Below are positions 1 to 8,293 of a stretch of DNA of 64,000 bases, piece by piece. Position 1 is the stretch's first letter; every line of letters begins with the position of its first letter. Source of the DNA: a virus; the IMG/VR virus record IMGVR_UViG_3300025168_000039, positions 1 to 64,000 of that record; one strand, 5' to 3'. Below the pieces are notes generated by a model that searched no databases, was not told the DNA's origin, and saw only the letters and a list, made by a program, of their open reading frames with translations. Position numbers and translations under genes: made by a program.

Positions 1-1366
1 TAAGAGAAACTAATCCACCCTGTCGAAGAGATGCTACATTCTCTTCTTTATTCATATTAGCAACGGAAGCTAACCCACCAAAGTCAACAACTTCTGTACC
101 ACCAACCTCTGATACAAGTTCAGGATATTTTTCTTTAACTTCATTAGACATAGGACCAACAACTTTAGGATAAGTTTTAGGGTCATCTTTATATCTAAAC
201 GAATACATTGCTAAACCAGTAGCATCATCCATCCCTATTTTTTTAACATCTGTTTTTTCTCTAGGATCACTCTGTCCCATCGCACCAGCAGCCGATCCTA
301 ATGCTCCTATAAGTCCTGCAGTTTGTTGAAGATAAGTTGGTTGTGCTTGTCCTGGTCCTCTATTTGTAGTTGTACCGGCTGCACCTAATGCACCTTGAGT
401 AGGCTGAATAAACTGAGAGTACTGTTGAAGTGTAGCTTCTGGGAAAGTTCTTTCTTCTAAAAACTTTCTTTGTGTTATATCTAATTCAGCTTGGCTTTGT
501 CCTCTACGTGCTGCACCAACTGCTTCTAAACGTGCAAGCTCTTGTGCAGTCCCACTAGGTGCAACTTCTGCAAGTTGAGTAAGACTACGAGCAGCACCTA
601 ATCTACTCTCTTGTTGCGCTTGCGCTTGTTCCACTGCTTGTTTAAATGCTTGTCCTAAACCTGCAGTTCTTATATCGGTAATACCCTGCTCTAAATTACG
701 ACGGCGTTCTGCTTCTAGAATACCTTGCCTACTACCTCCAAATGCACCAGCCTTAACTGACTGTGCAGCTAATTCTTGTTCCTCTATGTCTCCTGCTCTC
801 CTACGCTCACGCTCTGCTATATCAATAACTTGAGAAGCATAAGGATTCATAAACCTTGAAATATCTGCATCAGTAGTTCCTAGACCAGCTAGTCCTGCAA
901 ACTGTGCAGCGGGTGTAGCAAAAGCTTGAGTTTGTCCTACTACATCAGAAGTAAGATCAAATGCTCTTTCTTGTTCTGTAGTAAAGTCAGCTATCTCTTG
1001 ACCCGTAAAAGGAACATAACCTTCTCCTTTACGAGTTTTATAAATGTCTTGTGCTTCAGAAAGAACTTCTTTAACATAAGGTTTTAATTCTTCAGGTATT
1101 TCTTTTGTTTGTACTGATGTTGTTTGAACAGGAGGAGGTGGGGGAGGTGAACCAAAGAACTGAACACACTTAGTATTTTCGTTTATCGTTCCTGCGCCAC
1201 CCATAGAACGAAGAACATCCATCTCATGTTTATTAACGTGAGCAAGTTCAGTATCTCCACATACGCCTTTACCAGATAAATCCTCATACAAGAAGTTGTA
1301 TAAGAATACTTTCTCCTCATTAGAGAAGTCAGACAAGACTTTGTTAAATTTATTTTTCATGCTCAT
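1..1366 (-). CDS. Virion/tail protein with S74-like chaperone domain, 3' end cut by window
   Basis: The gene starts with ATG at 1366 and runs off the left edge (455 codons visible). The N-terminus carries a GDTELAHV motif followed by a Met-Gly-Gly-rich turn and a proline run. The middle is Ala/Gln/Arg-rich and probably helical. At about residues 360-420 there is a SDPREKTDV stretch followed by YSFRYK and PKVVGPM, the pattern of peptidase S74 intramolecular chaperone domains (Ser-Asp then Lys). It is a homologue of the gene at 51951-54299, which lacks this S74-like part. It lies two bases after the GNAT-fold gene. I infer a virion or tail-tip protein; whether it self-cleaves is unknown. Confidence 0.7.
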   Translation of the reverse strand, partial: MSMKNKFNKVLSDFSNEEKVFLYNFLYEDLSGKGVCGDTELAHVNKHEMDVLRSMGGAGTINENTKCVQFFGSPPPPPPVQTTSVQTKEIPEELKPYVKEVLSEAQDIYKTRKGEGYVPFTGQEIADFTTEQERAFDLTSDVVGQTQAFATPAAQFAGLAGLGTTDADISRFMNPYASQVIDIAERERRRAGDIEEQELAAQSVKAGAFGGSRQGILEAERRRNLEQGITDIRTAGLGQAFKQAVEQAQAQQESRLGAARSLTQLAEVAPSGTAQELARLEAVGAARRGQSQAELDITQRKFLEERTFPEATLQQYSQFIQPTQGALGAAGTTTNRGPGQAQPTYLQQTAGLIGALGSAAGAMGQSDPREKTDVKKIGMDDATGLAMYSFRYKDDPKTYPKVVGPMSNEVKEKYPELVSEVGGTEVVDFGGLASVANMNKEENVASLRQGGLVSL

Positions 1367-1368
1367 TG

Positions 1369-1797
1369 TTATAGTTCCTTAGTTAATACGGTGGCGTATT
1401 TTTTATAATTAAATTTCTCTAACTTTCTTTTCCAACCATCTCTTGCAATTATTTTAATATGCTTTACATTATTTTGTTTTGCATATTTAACAATGTCAGA
1501 GTTATCAGACACACAATAGTCTAACCATTTGCTTATCGTCCCTGTCTTCGCACCTACTAAACAGATAGTAAGAACATTATAATTAGGATATTTATCAAGT
1601 TGGGTTGTTGCAGCGACAACAATTCCATTCTCTTCATTAAGACCAACCCACAACGCCATTACTTCTGTTACTAATAAATTATAAATATCTTCTAAGTTGT
1701 ACTCTCCATGACTTCTCTCTAATGGTTTAGCTAGTAAATCTTTTACATGCGGCCATGTAACTTCTATACAGTTTGACCTTATCTTTGTAACTTCCAT
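1369..1797 (-). CDS. GNAT-fold internal virion protein (T7 gp13-like)
   Basis: 142 aa. The sequence reads as the small GNAT-like family found in T7-type and marine podoviruses: a VTWPHV start, an ALWVGLNEEN strand-turn, and a conserved ending with ARDGWKR and TVLTKEL. In T7 the equivalent (gp13) is an internal virion assembly protein. A homologue is at 54301-54729, with the same ending (ARDGW, TVITREL). Both copies sit directly between the lysozyme-bearing protein (or a neighbour) and the large virion protein, which supports a virion role. Enzymatic acetyl transfer is not shown by the sequence. Confidence 0.7.
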   Translation of the reverse strand: MEVTKIRSNCIEVTWPHVKDLLAKPLERSHGEYNLEDIYNLLVTEVMALWVGLNEENGIVVAATTQLDKYPNYNVLTICLVGAKTGTISKWLDYCVSDNSDIVKYAKQNNVKHIKIIARDGWKRKLEKFNYKKYATVLTKEL

Positions 1798-3111
1798 TTA
1801 AGCTATCGAACTTAGTCCTTTCTCTGCATCAATTTCTTTTTGTTGCTCTTCTCTTCCAAATGCTTCTTTGCGAACATCTGTTAGAAAATCATCTAACTCA
1901 TCTGCACCAGCATCAGAAGAACCATTACCAAGCATAGACACTACATCAGCAGGTATAACATATTCATCTTTACTAAGAAGAGCAAAGTCAGGATTACCGC
2001 CTTCTACTCGGAAAGGTATTTCATCAGACATACCATCACCCTTTCCTTCTACTTGACCCTCAAAGTATTCTCCTACATCCCCGCCTTCTTGGAATCCTAA
2101 AAATTCTTTAACTTTAACACCATAAGATTTAATAGTATCTAGAATATCTCCATCAGAGTAATCTTTTAATTCTTCTGAGACTGCTTCCATTCTAGGTCTA
2201 ATTCCTGGCCTACCTCTTGCCACTGCCTTTCTATATTCGTCGTGATCTAAAAATTCTTTAGAGGCTTTATCAAATTTTCCTTGATTAATTAATCTTATAG
2301 TGTCAGTGCTTCCACCTAAACTTCCTCTAAACCATTCTCCTAATAAAGATACCTGTAAATCTTCTGGAAAAGAATCGAATTTTGGAATCCTTCTTCTAAT
2401 TTGAGGCAGTCTGTCTTTAATATCTTTTCTTAATAAAGTATCTGCTTCTTCTTCTGTTATTGTCTGTCCTGATTTTACATTAGCACTTGCGTGACCATGA
2501 CCTATGGTTAATCTATCACCTTTTGTAGGAATTTTTGCTGTTAGTAACAAACCTTCTTCATCTTTTAAAAAGTCTACAAATGGTTCTATGTTTTCATTTT
2601 CTATCCTGCCGCCTTCTTGCATAGGCATCATACTAGCTAATCCCTCTTGAGGAGCTACTTCACTGACTTGGATTTCTTCTTGCGCTTGAACCGGCCTATC
2701 CATTGGCATAGGCATTGCTGGCATAACTGTTCTAGTTCTATCGCGAAGTGATCCTGCCATACTTTTAACATCATCTAGATTTTCCTTTTCAGATTCTGCT
2801 TCTACACGTTTGTCTATCATGTTAGCTGCTTCACTACCCGCACCAAAAGCAGCCAGTGCTGCAGCAAATGGTCCTGTCTTCTGTGGGTTAGCCATAGCAT
2901 ACTGACCAGCTATATTAGTTACTTGACCAACAGCATCAGCAGGACTAAAGCCTACTGGCATACCTGTACCCATATCTACTTCTTGTTGACCTAAACTTTG
3001 TAAACCAGCTTGAGGAGAAGGCGTCTGCATTCGTTGTACTTCAGCAGGAGGACGTTGAGCAGCCTCACGTAAAACTTCTATTTCTGCCAGCTTATCTAAA
3101 CCGTCAATCAT
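1798..3111 (-). CDS. Virion-associated lysozyme (GH24 domain) with DEYVIPAD C-terminal module
   Basis: About 437 aa. I choose ATG 3111 rather than 3120, because a GGAG box touches the first ATG but lies 9 nt before the second, which also forms a TAATG overlap with the previous gene. Residues ~175-317 match T4-type lysozymes (GH24): a DEEG catalytic Glu region, then GDRLTIGHGH with the Asp/Thr pair. This should cleave peptidoglycan glycan strands during DNA entry or release. The last ~80 residues carry a GDGMSDEIPF then DEYVIPADVV module, shared with the 55429-57654 protein, whose lytic domain is of another family. The N-terminal half is low-complexity, Met/Pro/Gln-rich. Confidence 0.8.
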   Translation of the reverse strand: MIDGLDKLAEIEVLREAAQRPPAEVQRMQTPSPQAGLQSLGQQEVDMGTGMPVGFSPADAVGQVTNIAGQYAMANPQKTGPFAAALAAFGAGSEAANMIDKRVEAESEKENLDDVKSMAGSLRDRTRTVMPAMPMPMDRPVQAQEEIQVSEVAPQEGLASMMPMQEGGRIENENIEPFVDFLKDEEGLLLTAKIPTKGDRLTIGHGHASANVKSGQTITEEEADTLLRKDIKDRLPQIRRRIPKFDSFPEDLQVSLLGEWFRGSLGGSTDTIRLINQGKFDKASKEFLDHDEYRKAVARGRPGIRPRMEAVSEELKDYSDGDILDTIKSYGVKVKEFLGFQEGGDVGEYFEGQVEGKGDGMSDEIPFRVEGGNPDFALLSKDEYVIPADVVSMLGNGSSDAGADELDDFLTDVRKEAFGREEQQKEIDAEKGLSSIA

Positions 3112-3326
3112 TATAAGCATCTCCTAATATCCATGTAGTTAGACTGTATCTTAGTCATATCTGCATGTAATGTATTTTCTTTATTATACAGCGAACCTTT
3201 TGAATATGCCATACCTTCAGCCTTGGTTGCTCCAAAAAAATCAGGCGGTTGTACTATACCTTTATTTACATTCTCAATAAATGTATTCTGATTTATTATC
3301 TCTAAAACTTTTTTATAATCGTGCAT
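3111..3326 (-). CDS. Small hypothetical protein in tail module A
   Basis: 71 aa, not recognised. It overlaps the stop and start codons of its neighbours, so it is translated within the late operon. It contains a PPDFFGATK stretch and no membrane segment. Module B has no counterpart: there the 91-aa homologue of the upstream gene is followed by a ~58-nt gap instead. Real by its position and tight spacing; function unknown. Confidence 0.6.
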   Translation of the reverse strand: MHDYKKVLEIINQNTFIENVNKGIVQPPDFFGATKAEGMAYSKGSLYNKENTLHADMTKIQSNYMDIRRCL

Positions 3327-3592
3327 TAGTTAAAGTCCACCCAACTATTACCTACATAACCTCTAAACTTACTTGCGCTTACACAGAAAGCAATATCTCC
3401 ACTTGCAGGTCTACCTATTTCTGTTACCGTAGTCACACTAAATATCTTAGTAGCTGGCGTAGAGTCTACCTCTACATCCCTTGATTCTAAAAGAAACTTT
3501 AGTTCACCAGCATAAGATATAAGAGTATTGTATACTTCAGTTAAATCTTCTGTTGATTGATACTTAGGTAGTTCTGGGTAAAGGAAAGACAT
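3326..3592 (-). CDS. Conserved small tail protein (copy A)
   Basis: 88 aa, homologous to the 91-aa protein at 57713-57988. Both begin MSF.YP, share LKFLLESRD or IKFLLESRD, then EIGRPASGD, and end in a G(Y)VG..WV.FN strand. The N-terminal half looks helical and the C-terminal half beta. It overlaps the start of the gp10-like tail gene by one base. Found in the same place in both modules, so most likely a tail or connector accessory protein; no enzymatic motif is seen. Confidence 0.65.
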   Translation of the reverse strand: MSFLYPELPKYQSTEDLTEVYNTLISYAGELKFLLESRDVEVDSTPATKIFSVTTVTEIGRPASGDIAFCVSASKFRGYVGNSWVDFN

Positions 3593-5460
3593 TACCGTTT
3601 ACCATCTCGTTGGACAGCCATACGAACACTACCCCATCTCCATGAAGTATTGAAACTATTACAAGAAACTCTTACGTTTGCTTGTCTACCTCTACCTCTG
3701 AAGTCTATCTTCTTTGTCCCTGAATTAATTTCAAACGGTCCTTTCTCAACCTCACTAGCAGCAGGAAACTCTTTAAAGTTAACAGACATATTTAGATCAC
3801 CTTGATTTATAGTATAGTCAGGAATAATCCTATCTGCAAAAAGTAAATCATTACCATCTTCTATATCAAAGTCTGCTGACTGTAAGAAGGAAGACAAAGC
3901 TACTCCATCTCCTGTAAACACTGATACAGGTTCATTATCCCAGATATGAGGTGTTGCTCCTGCAGATACCTTTCCTGTTGCTATGGTGTTAGTAAATACC
4001 GTAGCATCTTTAAAGGTTGTATAGAAACTAGTTCCAAATGCCCAGGTATTTTCTTCATAGTTATATAAAACATAAGCGTCAGGTTCTAATGAATTTTCTG
4101 TGGGATAGAACCAAATAATTTCATGAAACTCTGAGTTTACTGCAGCGTATACTTTATCTCCCTGTGTCGAGTTAAAGTCATCATATACATATCTACGAAC
4201 CGTACAATCTAGTTTATCTATTCTACCATCAAATCTATAGAAGTTATTATCCCCCATCCAATAAGAAATACCATCTACGTTAATAGCTCCATGTTGACCT
4301 ACTAACCCACAGTTAGTTCCTAGTTGTGATAAGGAAAATATGAATGGTGGACCAACATACTGTAAAGAGTATAAGGCTTGATCAGACCAAACATGAATTG
4401 TATTACGCGATCTAATACCGCCTTTAAGAGTTGTTCCGTCTACTACTTGTAACTCACCTGATGTAGAAGAAACTGATGGCGTCCAGTTAGTAAAGTCTTC
4501 TTGGTCTGACCATCTAATTAACAAAGGATTAAAAGCACTACCAGAAAACTCATTTGTTCCAAAAGCAATGACATGTCTATCATTAGGAGACACAACAATA
4601 CTGTTAATACTAACAGGAGCAGTAGTTACAATAGCTGCTCTTACTGGTGAAGTACTTGCATTAGCATCCCAGTGTAGTAAATTACCGCCTCTACGAACAG
4701 CTAATAAATCTTCTCCAAAGTTATCTAATGACCACTGACTAGCAGCAAAGACTATATCCGAAGCTGTAGAAGGTTTATTCCATGCTCTTTCTCCTGATGT
4801 AGATACACCAGCATTGTATACTCCTGCACTATAACCTAAACCTTGAATGTTATCACTCTGTCCTGTTCTTAAAAGAAAGTTAACTGTTCCTGTACCAGCA
4901 CTTGTACTTGTAGCTGTTGCTACACTTGTAGTACTAATAAGAAAACGATTAGTTCCACTTGTACTAACTGCTCTAAATACAGGTCCACCAAAACTACTTG
5001 CAGCAAAATTAGTACTAGCGAAGTTTCTTATAGATGCACTAGTAAAGAAAATAAAATCATTTACTGAAACACCGTTAGCATTAAGACTAACTGCAATTTT
5101 ATTAGAACCTGAAATAGTTCCTAACTTACCTATTGTTCCATCTGTCCCTACAGTTACTGTACTTACAATAGGAGTTATGTCATGTAAAACATCACTGGCA
5201 AGAAGATATAGTTTTTGTTCTGTACCAAAAGACAAAAGTTTTTCTGTATTATTATTCTGCCAAGTAAGTAAATCTCTTCCTGTACCATCAAAGGTAGTAG
5301 ACAAATGTTTTTGATAACCACGTAAATTTTCTGGTTTACCTGCTCTAAAACGTACACGATCACAATCATACCAAGAACCACCCTCAGAGTATTCTGTAGA
5401 CTCTCTGTGTATTCCAGGTCTAAGACTAAATTTAAATAAGTTTGCTGATGTACTTGCCAT
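3592..5460 (-). CDS. Large tail protein, gp10-like (copy A)
   Basis: 622 aa, beta-rich with repeated short blocks, of the kind annotated in marine podoviruses as a P22 gp10-like tail or DNA-stabilisation protein. Visible conserved blocks include RPGIHRESTEYSEG near the N-terminus, CDRVRFRAGKPENLRGYQK, SPNDRHVIAFGT, RWSDQEDF, FIFSLSQLGTNCGLVG and a terminal SWRWGSVR. The 628-aa homologue at 57988-59874 matches these over its whole length. I infer a multimeric tail hub or plug protein. It sits between the 88-aa protein and an N-terminally conserved fibre-type protein. Confidence 0.75.
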   Translation of the reverse strand: MASTSANLFKFSLRPGIHRESTEYSEGGSWYDCDRVRFRAGKPENLRGYQKHLSTTFDGTGRDLLTWQNNNTEKLLSFGTEQKLYLLASDVLHDITPIVSTVTVGTDGTIGKLGTISGSNKIAVSLNANGVSVNDFIFFTSASIRNFASTNFAASSFGGPVFRAVSTSGTNRFLISTTSVATATSTSAGTGTVNFLLRTGQSDNIQGLGYSAGVYNAGVSTSGERAWNKPSTASDIVFAASQWSLDNFGEDLLAVRRGGNLLHWDANASTSPVRAAIVTTAPVSINSIVVSPNDRHVIAFGTNEFSGSAFNPLLIRWSDQEDFTNWTPSVSSTSGELQVVDGTTLKGGIRSRNTIHVWSDQALYSLQYVGPPFIFSLSQLGTNCGLVGQHGAINVDGISYWMGDNNFYRFDGRIDKLDCTVRRYVYDDFNSTQGDKVYAAVNSEFHEIIWFYPTENSLEPDAYVLYNYEENTWAFGTSFYTTFKDATVFTNTIATGKVSAGATPHIWDNEPVSVFTGDGVALSSFLQSADFDIEDGNDLLFADRIIPDYTINQGDLNMSVNFKEFPAASEVEKGPFEINSGTKKIDFRGRGRQANVRVSCNSFNTSWRWGSVRMAVQRDGKR

Positions 5461-5464
5461 TTTA

Positions 5465-6664
5465 TTATGGGGTATACTCTGTTATTTTAATATGCGACAT
5501 TGCAACACCATAATAAGGATCAGCGCCAGACACTAATCCATTAACTATACAAGTACCACCTTGAGCATTACCTATATGTACTTGAAAAGTTTTTTGAGAT
5601 GTGGCTCCTGCTGTAACTCTAACTCTTGCTACTAATGTAGATTGAGATGCTGCTCCAGCTTCAAAACTAAGACTACCACCTATTGCATTAGATACAGATG
5701 CATCAAATATAGCTATTCCTCTATTAGTATTATCACTAGCTATTCTTACCAACATTTCTACTTCAATAAGTAAAATATTGCTTGCAGATTGAGGTGTTAT
5801 AGTAATATCTAAAGCACTAACTCTATTACCTTCAGATAGTTGAGCAGGTGTACCCTCTTCAGGAAGAGCAGTATTCCCTACACCAACAACAGAAACCATA
5901 TCAACTGCTGTAACTTGAGCTACTAAATTAGTTGAGTTTGACCATTCAGGATTAGCACTTGAACCTTTAGTCTGCAAGAACTGACCGCTTGTACCTGCAG
6001 GAAGTCTTGCAATATTGCTTCCAGCATAATAATAAACATCTCCTTGAGCATCACTTCCAAAACTAAGTTTATTACCTAAACCATCAAATGCAGAAGCAGA
6101 TACTGTACCTGAAAATCTACCTGATACAGCAGATATAGAAGTGGTATGTATAGTAGTTGCAGATACAGTTGATGTTGTAATTTTAGTAGCATTAAGAACA
6201 CTAGTAGATACTGATGTAGCAGTAAGACTATTAGCGGTAAAAGAACTTACTGATGTTGGAAATGCAGTTTTATGTACATTAGTTCCATCAGTTGCTATCA
6301 TAACATTAGAACCTTGTTCTATTGTAATGGCTGTATTACCTGCAGTTTTAACTTTAAGAGCAAATGATCCAGATGTATTGTTTCTTACATAATACATCTT
6401 ATTAACAGAAGGAATAATAATAGAAGTTTCTGCGGTAAGTGTACCGTCAAAAGATAAGATAGCTTTACGTGATTGGTCTGTAGCACCATTAACCTGAGAA
6501 AGTGTTAAGGGCGTTGTTCCACTAACAGAGACTATTTGATATGCTGCAACCGCTTGATCAACTAGATCAATAACATTTGCATTGAGTATCGTTCCCCAAG
6601 AGTTAGGATTTTCTCCATCTCCTTGTTTCTCTAGTCTAATGTTTGTTGTAAATGTACTCGCCAT
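5465..6664 (-). CDS. Tail fibre/appendage protein (copy A)
   Basis: 399 aa. The N-terminal ~70 residues (TTNIRLEKQGDGENPNSWG, then VIDLVD.A.AAY) are a virion-anchoring domain common in marine phage fibres, and are nearly the same in the 324-aa protein at 59881-60855. After this come Ser/Thr/Ala-rich heptad-like repeats (TSVSTSVLN.TKITTS), typical of trimeric fibre shafts, then an unrelated C-terminal beta domain that probably binds the receptor. Function is inferred from this composition and from its place among tail genes. Confidence 0.7.
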   Translation of the reverse strand: MASTFTTNIRLEKQGDGENPNSWGTILNANVIDLVDQAVAAYQIVSVSGTTPLTLSQVNGATDQSRKAILSFDGTLTAETSIIIPSVNKMYYVRNNTSGSFALKVKTAGNTAITIEQGSNVMIATDGTNVHKTAFPTSVSSFTANSLTATSVSTSVLNATKITTSTVSATTIHTTSISAVSGRFSGTVSASAFDGLGNKLSFGSDAQGDVYYYAGSNIARLPAGTSGQFLQTKGSSANPEWSNSTNLVAQVTAVDMVSVVGVGNTALPEEGTPAQLSEGNRVSALDITITPQSASNILLIEVEMLVRIASDNTNRGIAIFDASVSNAIGGSLSFEAGAASQSTLVARVRVTAGATSQKTFQVHIGNAQGGTCIVNGLVSGADPYYGVAMSHIKITEYTP

Positions 6665-6665
6665 T

Positions 6666-7046
6666 TTAAACTCCTAAGTGTGCTGTAGTCATAAACAAGA
6701 TATATCCTGTTTCTTCTAAACTTGTTTTAATTTTATAAGCTATTGCTTCTATCCCATAAATAACTTTAAATATATATATATCTTCAATAACTAGCCCTAT
6801 TAATTCTTCAGAATTTACGAAACATCTTTCTGATTTAGCCAGACTAAAAAACATAAGGTCTGCTTCTTTTTTAGATACTTCTAATGCCTGACCAATTCTT
6901 AATATTGCATCTTCATCTTCACAAAAACTTTTATATATTATAAAATCTTCAGACACAGGACTTTGTAAATGTTCTGCTTTTACAGGAAGAGACAAAAGAA
7001 AAACCTGTAAATAAAATATTGTAAAAACTATAATATATTTTAACAT
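6666..7046 (-). CDS. Secreted two-cysteine protein (copy A)
   Basis: 126 aa. The N-terminus has a Lys followed by a ~20-residue hydrophobic core and a VKA-EH cleavage site, a classical signal peptide. The mature part contains FCEDEDAI and later ERCFVN, which align with FCRSEEAI and GECVFN of the 60858-61196 protein; the two Cys could form a disulphide in the periplasm. It sits directly behind the fibre gene in both modules. An exported protein inside a late tail operon could act in lysis or superinfection exclusion; this is inference. Confidence 0.6.
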   Translation of the reverse strand: MLKYIIVFTIFYLQVFLLSLPVKAEHLQSPVSEDFIIYKSFCEDEDAILRIGQALEVSKKEADLMFFSLAKSERCFVNSEELIGLVIEDIYIFKVIYGIEAIAYKIKTSLEETGYILFMTTAHLGV

Positions 7047-7095
7047 TAATTTTCAAACTTTAAAAGGTAACTATCAAATTTCAAATTGTTTAGCA

Positions 7096-7416
7096 TCAAA
7101 CCCATTTTTTCATTGGTTCAAACCATACATATCGTTCACCGTCATCGGGATATGGAAAAGGTGCTTGCCACATATATTTATCATCTAAGACCCAGCTTGG
7201 ATAAGGTTGTGGAGCATAAAAAGCATCTTTTTCAGGATCATAAGTATCACCAATACCAGCAAAATTATATCTTATGTTATTATTATAACTTGTTTGTTTC
7301 CATGTACCACCCCAAAAATTAGCACACCAATTTTCACCATCAGCCTCCTGCGCATTATCAACTACGCAAACCCGTAGGACAATATTATTTTCATCTATTT
7401 CTGCAAAATGTGCCAT
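7096..7416 (-). CDS. Conserved marine-phage protein beginning MAHFAEIDENN
   Basis: 106 aa, rich in Trp, Tyr and Pro. The start (MAHFAEIDENNIV followed by VVDN) and the PYPSW and YPDDGERYVWFE blocks resemble a small family common in cyanophages and other marine phages, always near tail or fibre genes. The family role is unknown to me. Module B has no copy at the equivalent place; there the AsnB-like and cupin genes are found instead. Confidence 0.65.
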   Translation of the reverse strand: MAHFAEIDENNIVLRVCVVDNAQEADGENWCANFWGGTWKQTSYNNNIRYNFAGIGDTYDPEKDAFYAPQPYPSWVLDDKYMWQAPFPYPDDGERYVWFEPMKKWV

Positions 7417-7420
7417 TTTA

Positions 7421-8293
7421 TTATGCTGCCTGGAATTGATATCTAATTATAACTACGCCTGAACCGCCAGCACCACTAGCACTACTAGTAAAAAAAGCAC
7501 CACCACCACCGCCGCCGGTATTTACAGTCCCTGCTGTTCCAGGTCGAGAAGCATTTCTACCACCTGCACCACCACCACCAGCACCACCTGCGCCTGACAA
7601 GCCAGCACTGGCTCCACCACCGCCTCCTGCACGGGTAACACTTGACCCAGTAATTGAAGATGCTAAACCAGCGCCACCCGCACCGGCTGTTGGAGAACTT
7701 GACGCATCTTGTCCCGCAGCACCAGCACCACCTCCCCCAGGTGAATTACCATTACCGTCTAAACTATCTCCACCATCATTACCTTGTCCTGATGTAGCTG
7801 AACCTCCTGTTAAACCAGTCCCTGGACAGCAGCCTCCTCCTCCACCACCAGAGCCACCATCTTTACCATTAGAGTTGCTAGAATTACCAGATCCAGCTTC
7901 AGCACCGCCTCCACCGCCACCGTCCGATGTAATTGAAGAGAAGACGCTGTCTGATCCGTTATTCCCTTTTGTATTATTACTAGTTTGTGATGCACCACCA
8001 GCACCAACAGTAATGCTGTATGCTTGTTGAGCTACACTAAAACCAGTGGCTGTTCGGAAACCGCCAGCACCGCCGCCACCTCCATAATATCCTGCACCAC
8101 CTGAAGCGCCTCCAGCAACAACTAAGTATTGTACTACACCATCAGCCCCTAATTGTGTAATAGTAAATGTTCCACTAGAGTTAAAAGTATGTACTTTAAA
8201 ATTTCCATCCGTTGTTATTGTTCCACCAGTAGCTACAGTAAATGCAGCAGCTGAAGAAGAAATACCACCTTGTACTATAGGAAATAGTGACAT
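7421..8293 (-). CDS. Glycine-rich tail fibre/adhesin
   Basis: 290 aa. Residues ~1-75 form a beta domain (FKVHTFNSSGTFTI, then VQYLVVAGG) known from glycine-rich phage fibres. The rest is dominated by poly-Gly runs with Ser/Ala, and the C-terminus returns to a hydrophobic strand (GVVIIRYQF). Such polyglycine-II-like tips are receptor-binding in T4-like gp38 adhesins. A partial glycine-rich gene occupies the equivalent place at the right edge (63631-64000), with a different C-terminus. Confidence 0.7.
   Translation of the reverse strand: MSLFPIVQGGISSSAAAFTVATGGTITTDGNFKVHTFNSSGTFTITQLGADGVVQYLVVAGGASGGAGYYGGGGGAGGFRTATGFSVAQQAYSITVGAGGASQTSNNTKGNNGSDSVFSSITSDGGGGGGAEAGSGNSSNSNGKDGGSGGGGGGCCPGTGLTGGSATSGQGNDGGDSLDGNGNSPGGGGAGAAGQDASSSPTAGAGGAGLASSITGSSVTRAGGGGGASAGLSGAGGAGGGGAGGRNASRPGTAGTVNTGGGGGGAFFTSSASGAGGSGVVIIRYQFQAA

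Noticed and set aside
4847-5381. Frames of 155 and 68 codons over the gp10-like gene
   Set aside because: Antisense or out-of-frame shadows of a gene with conserved protein blocks and a homologue at 58 kb.
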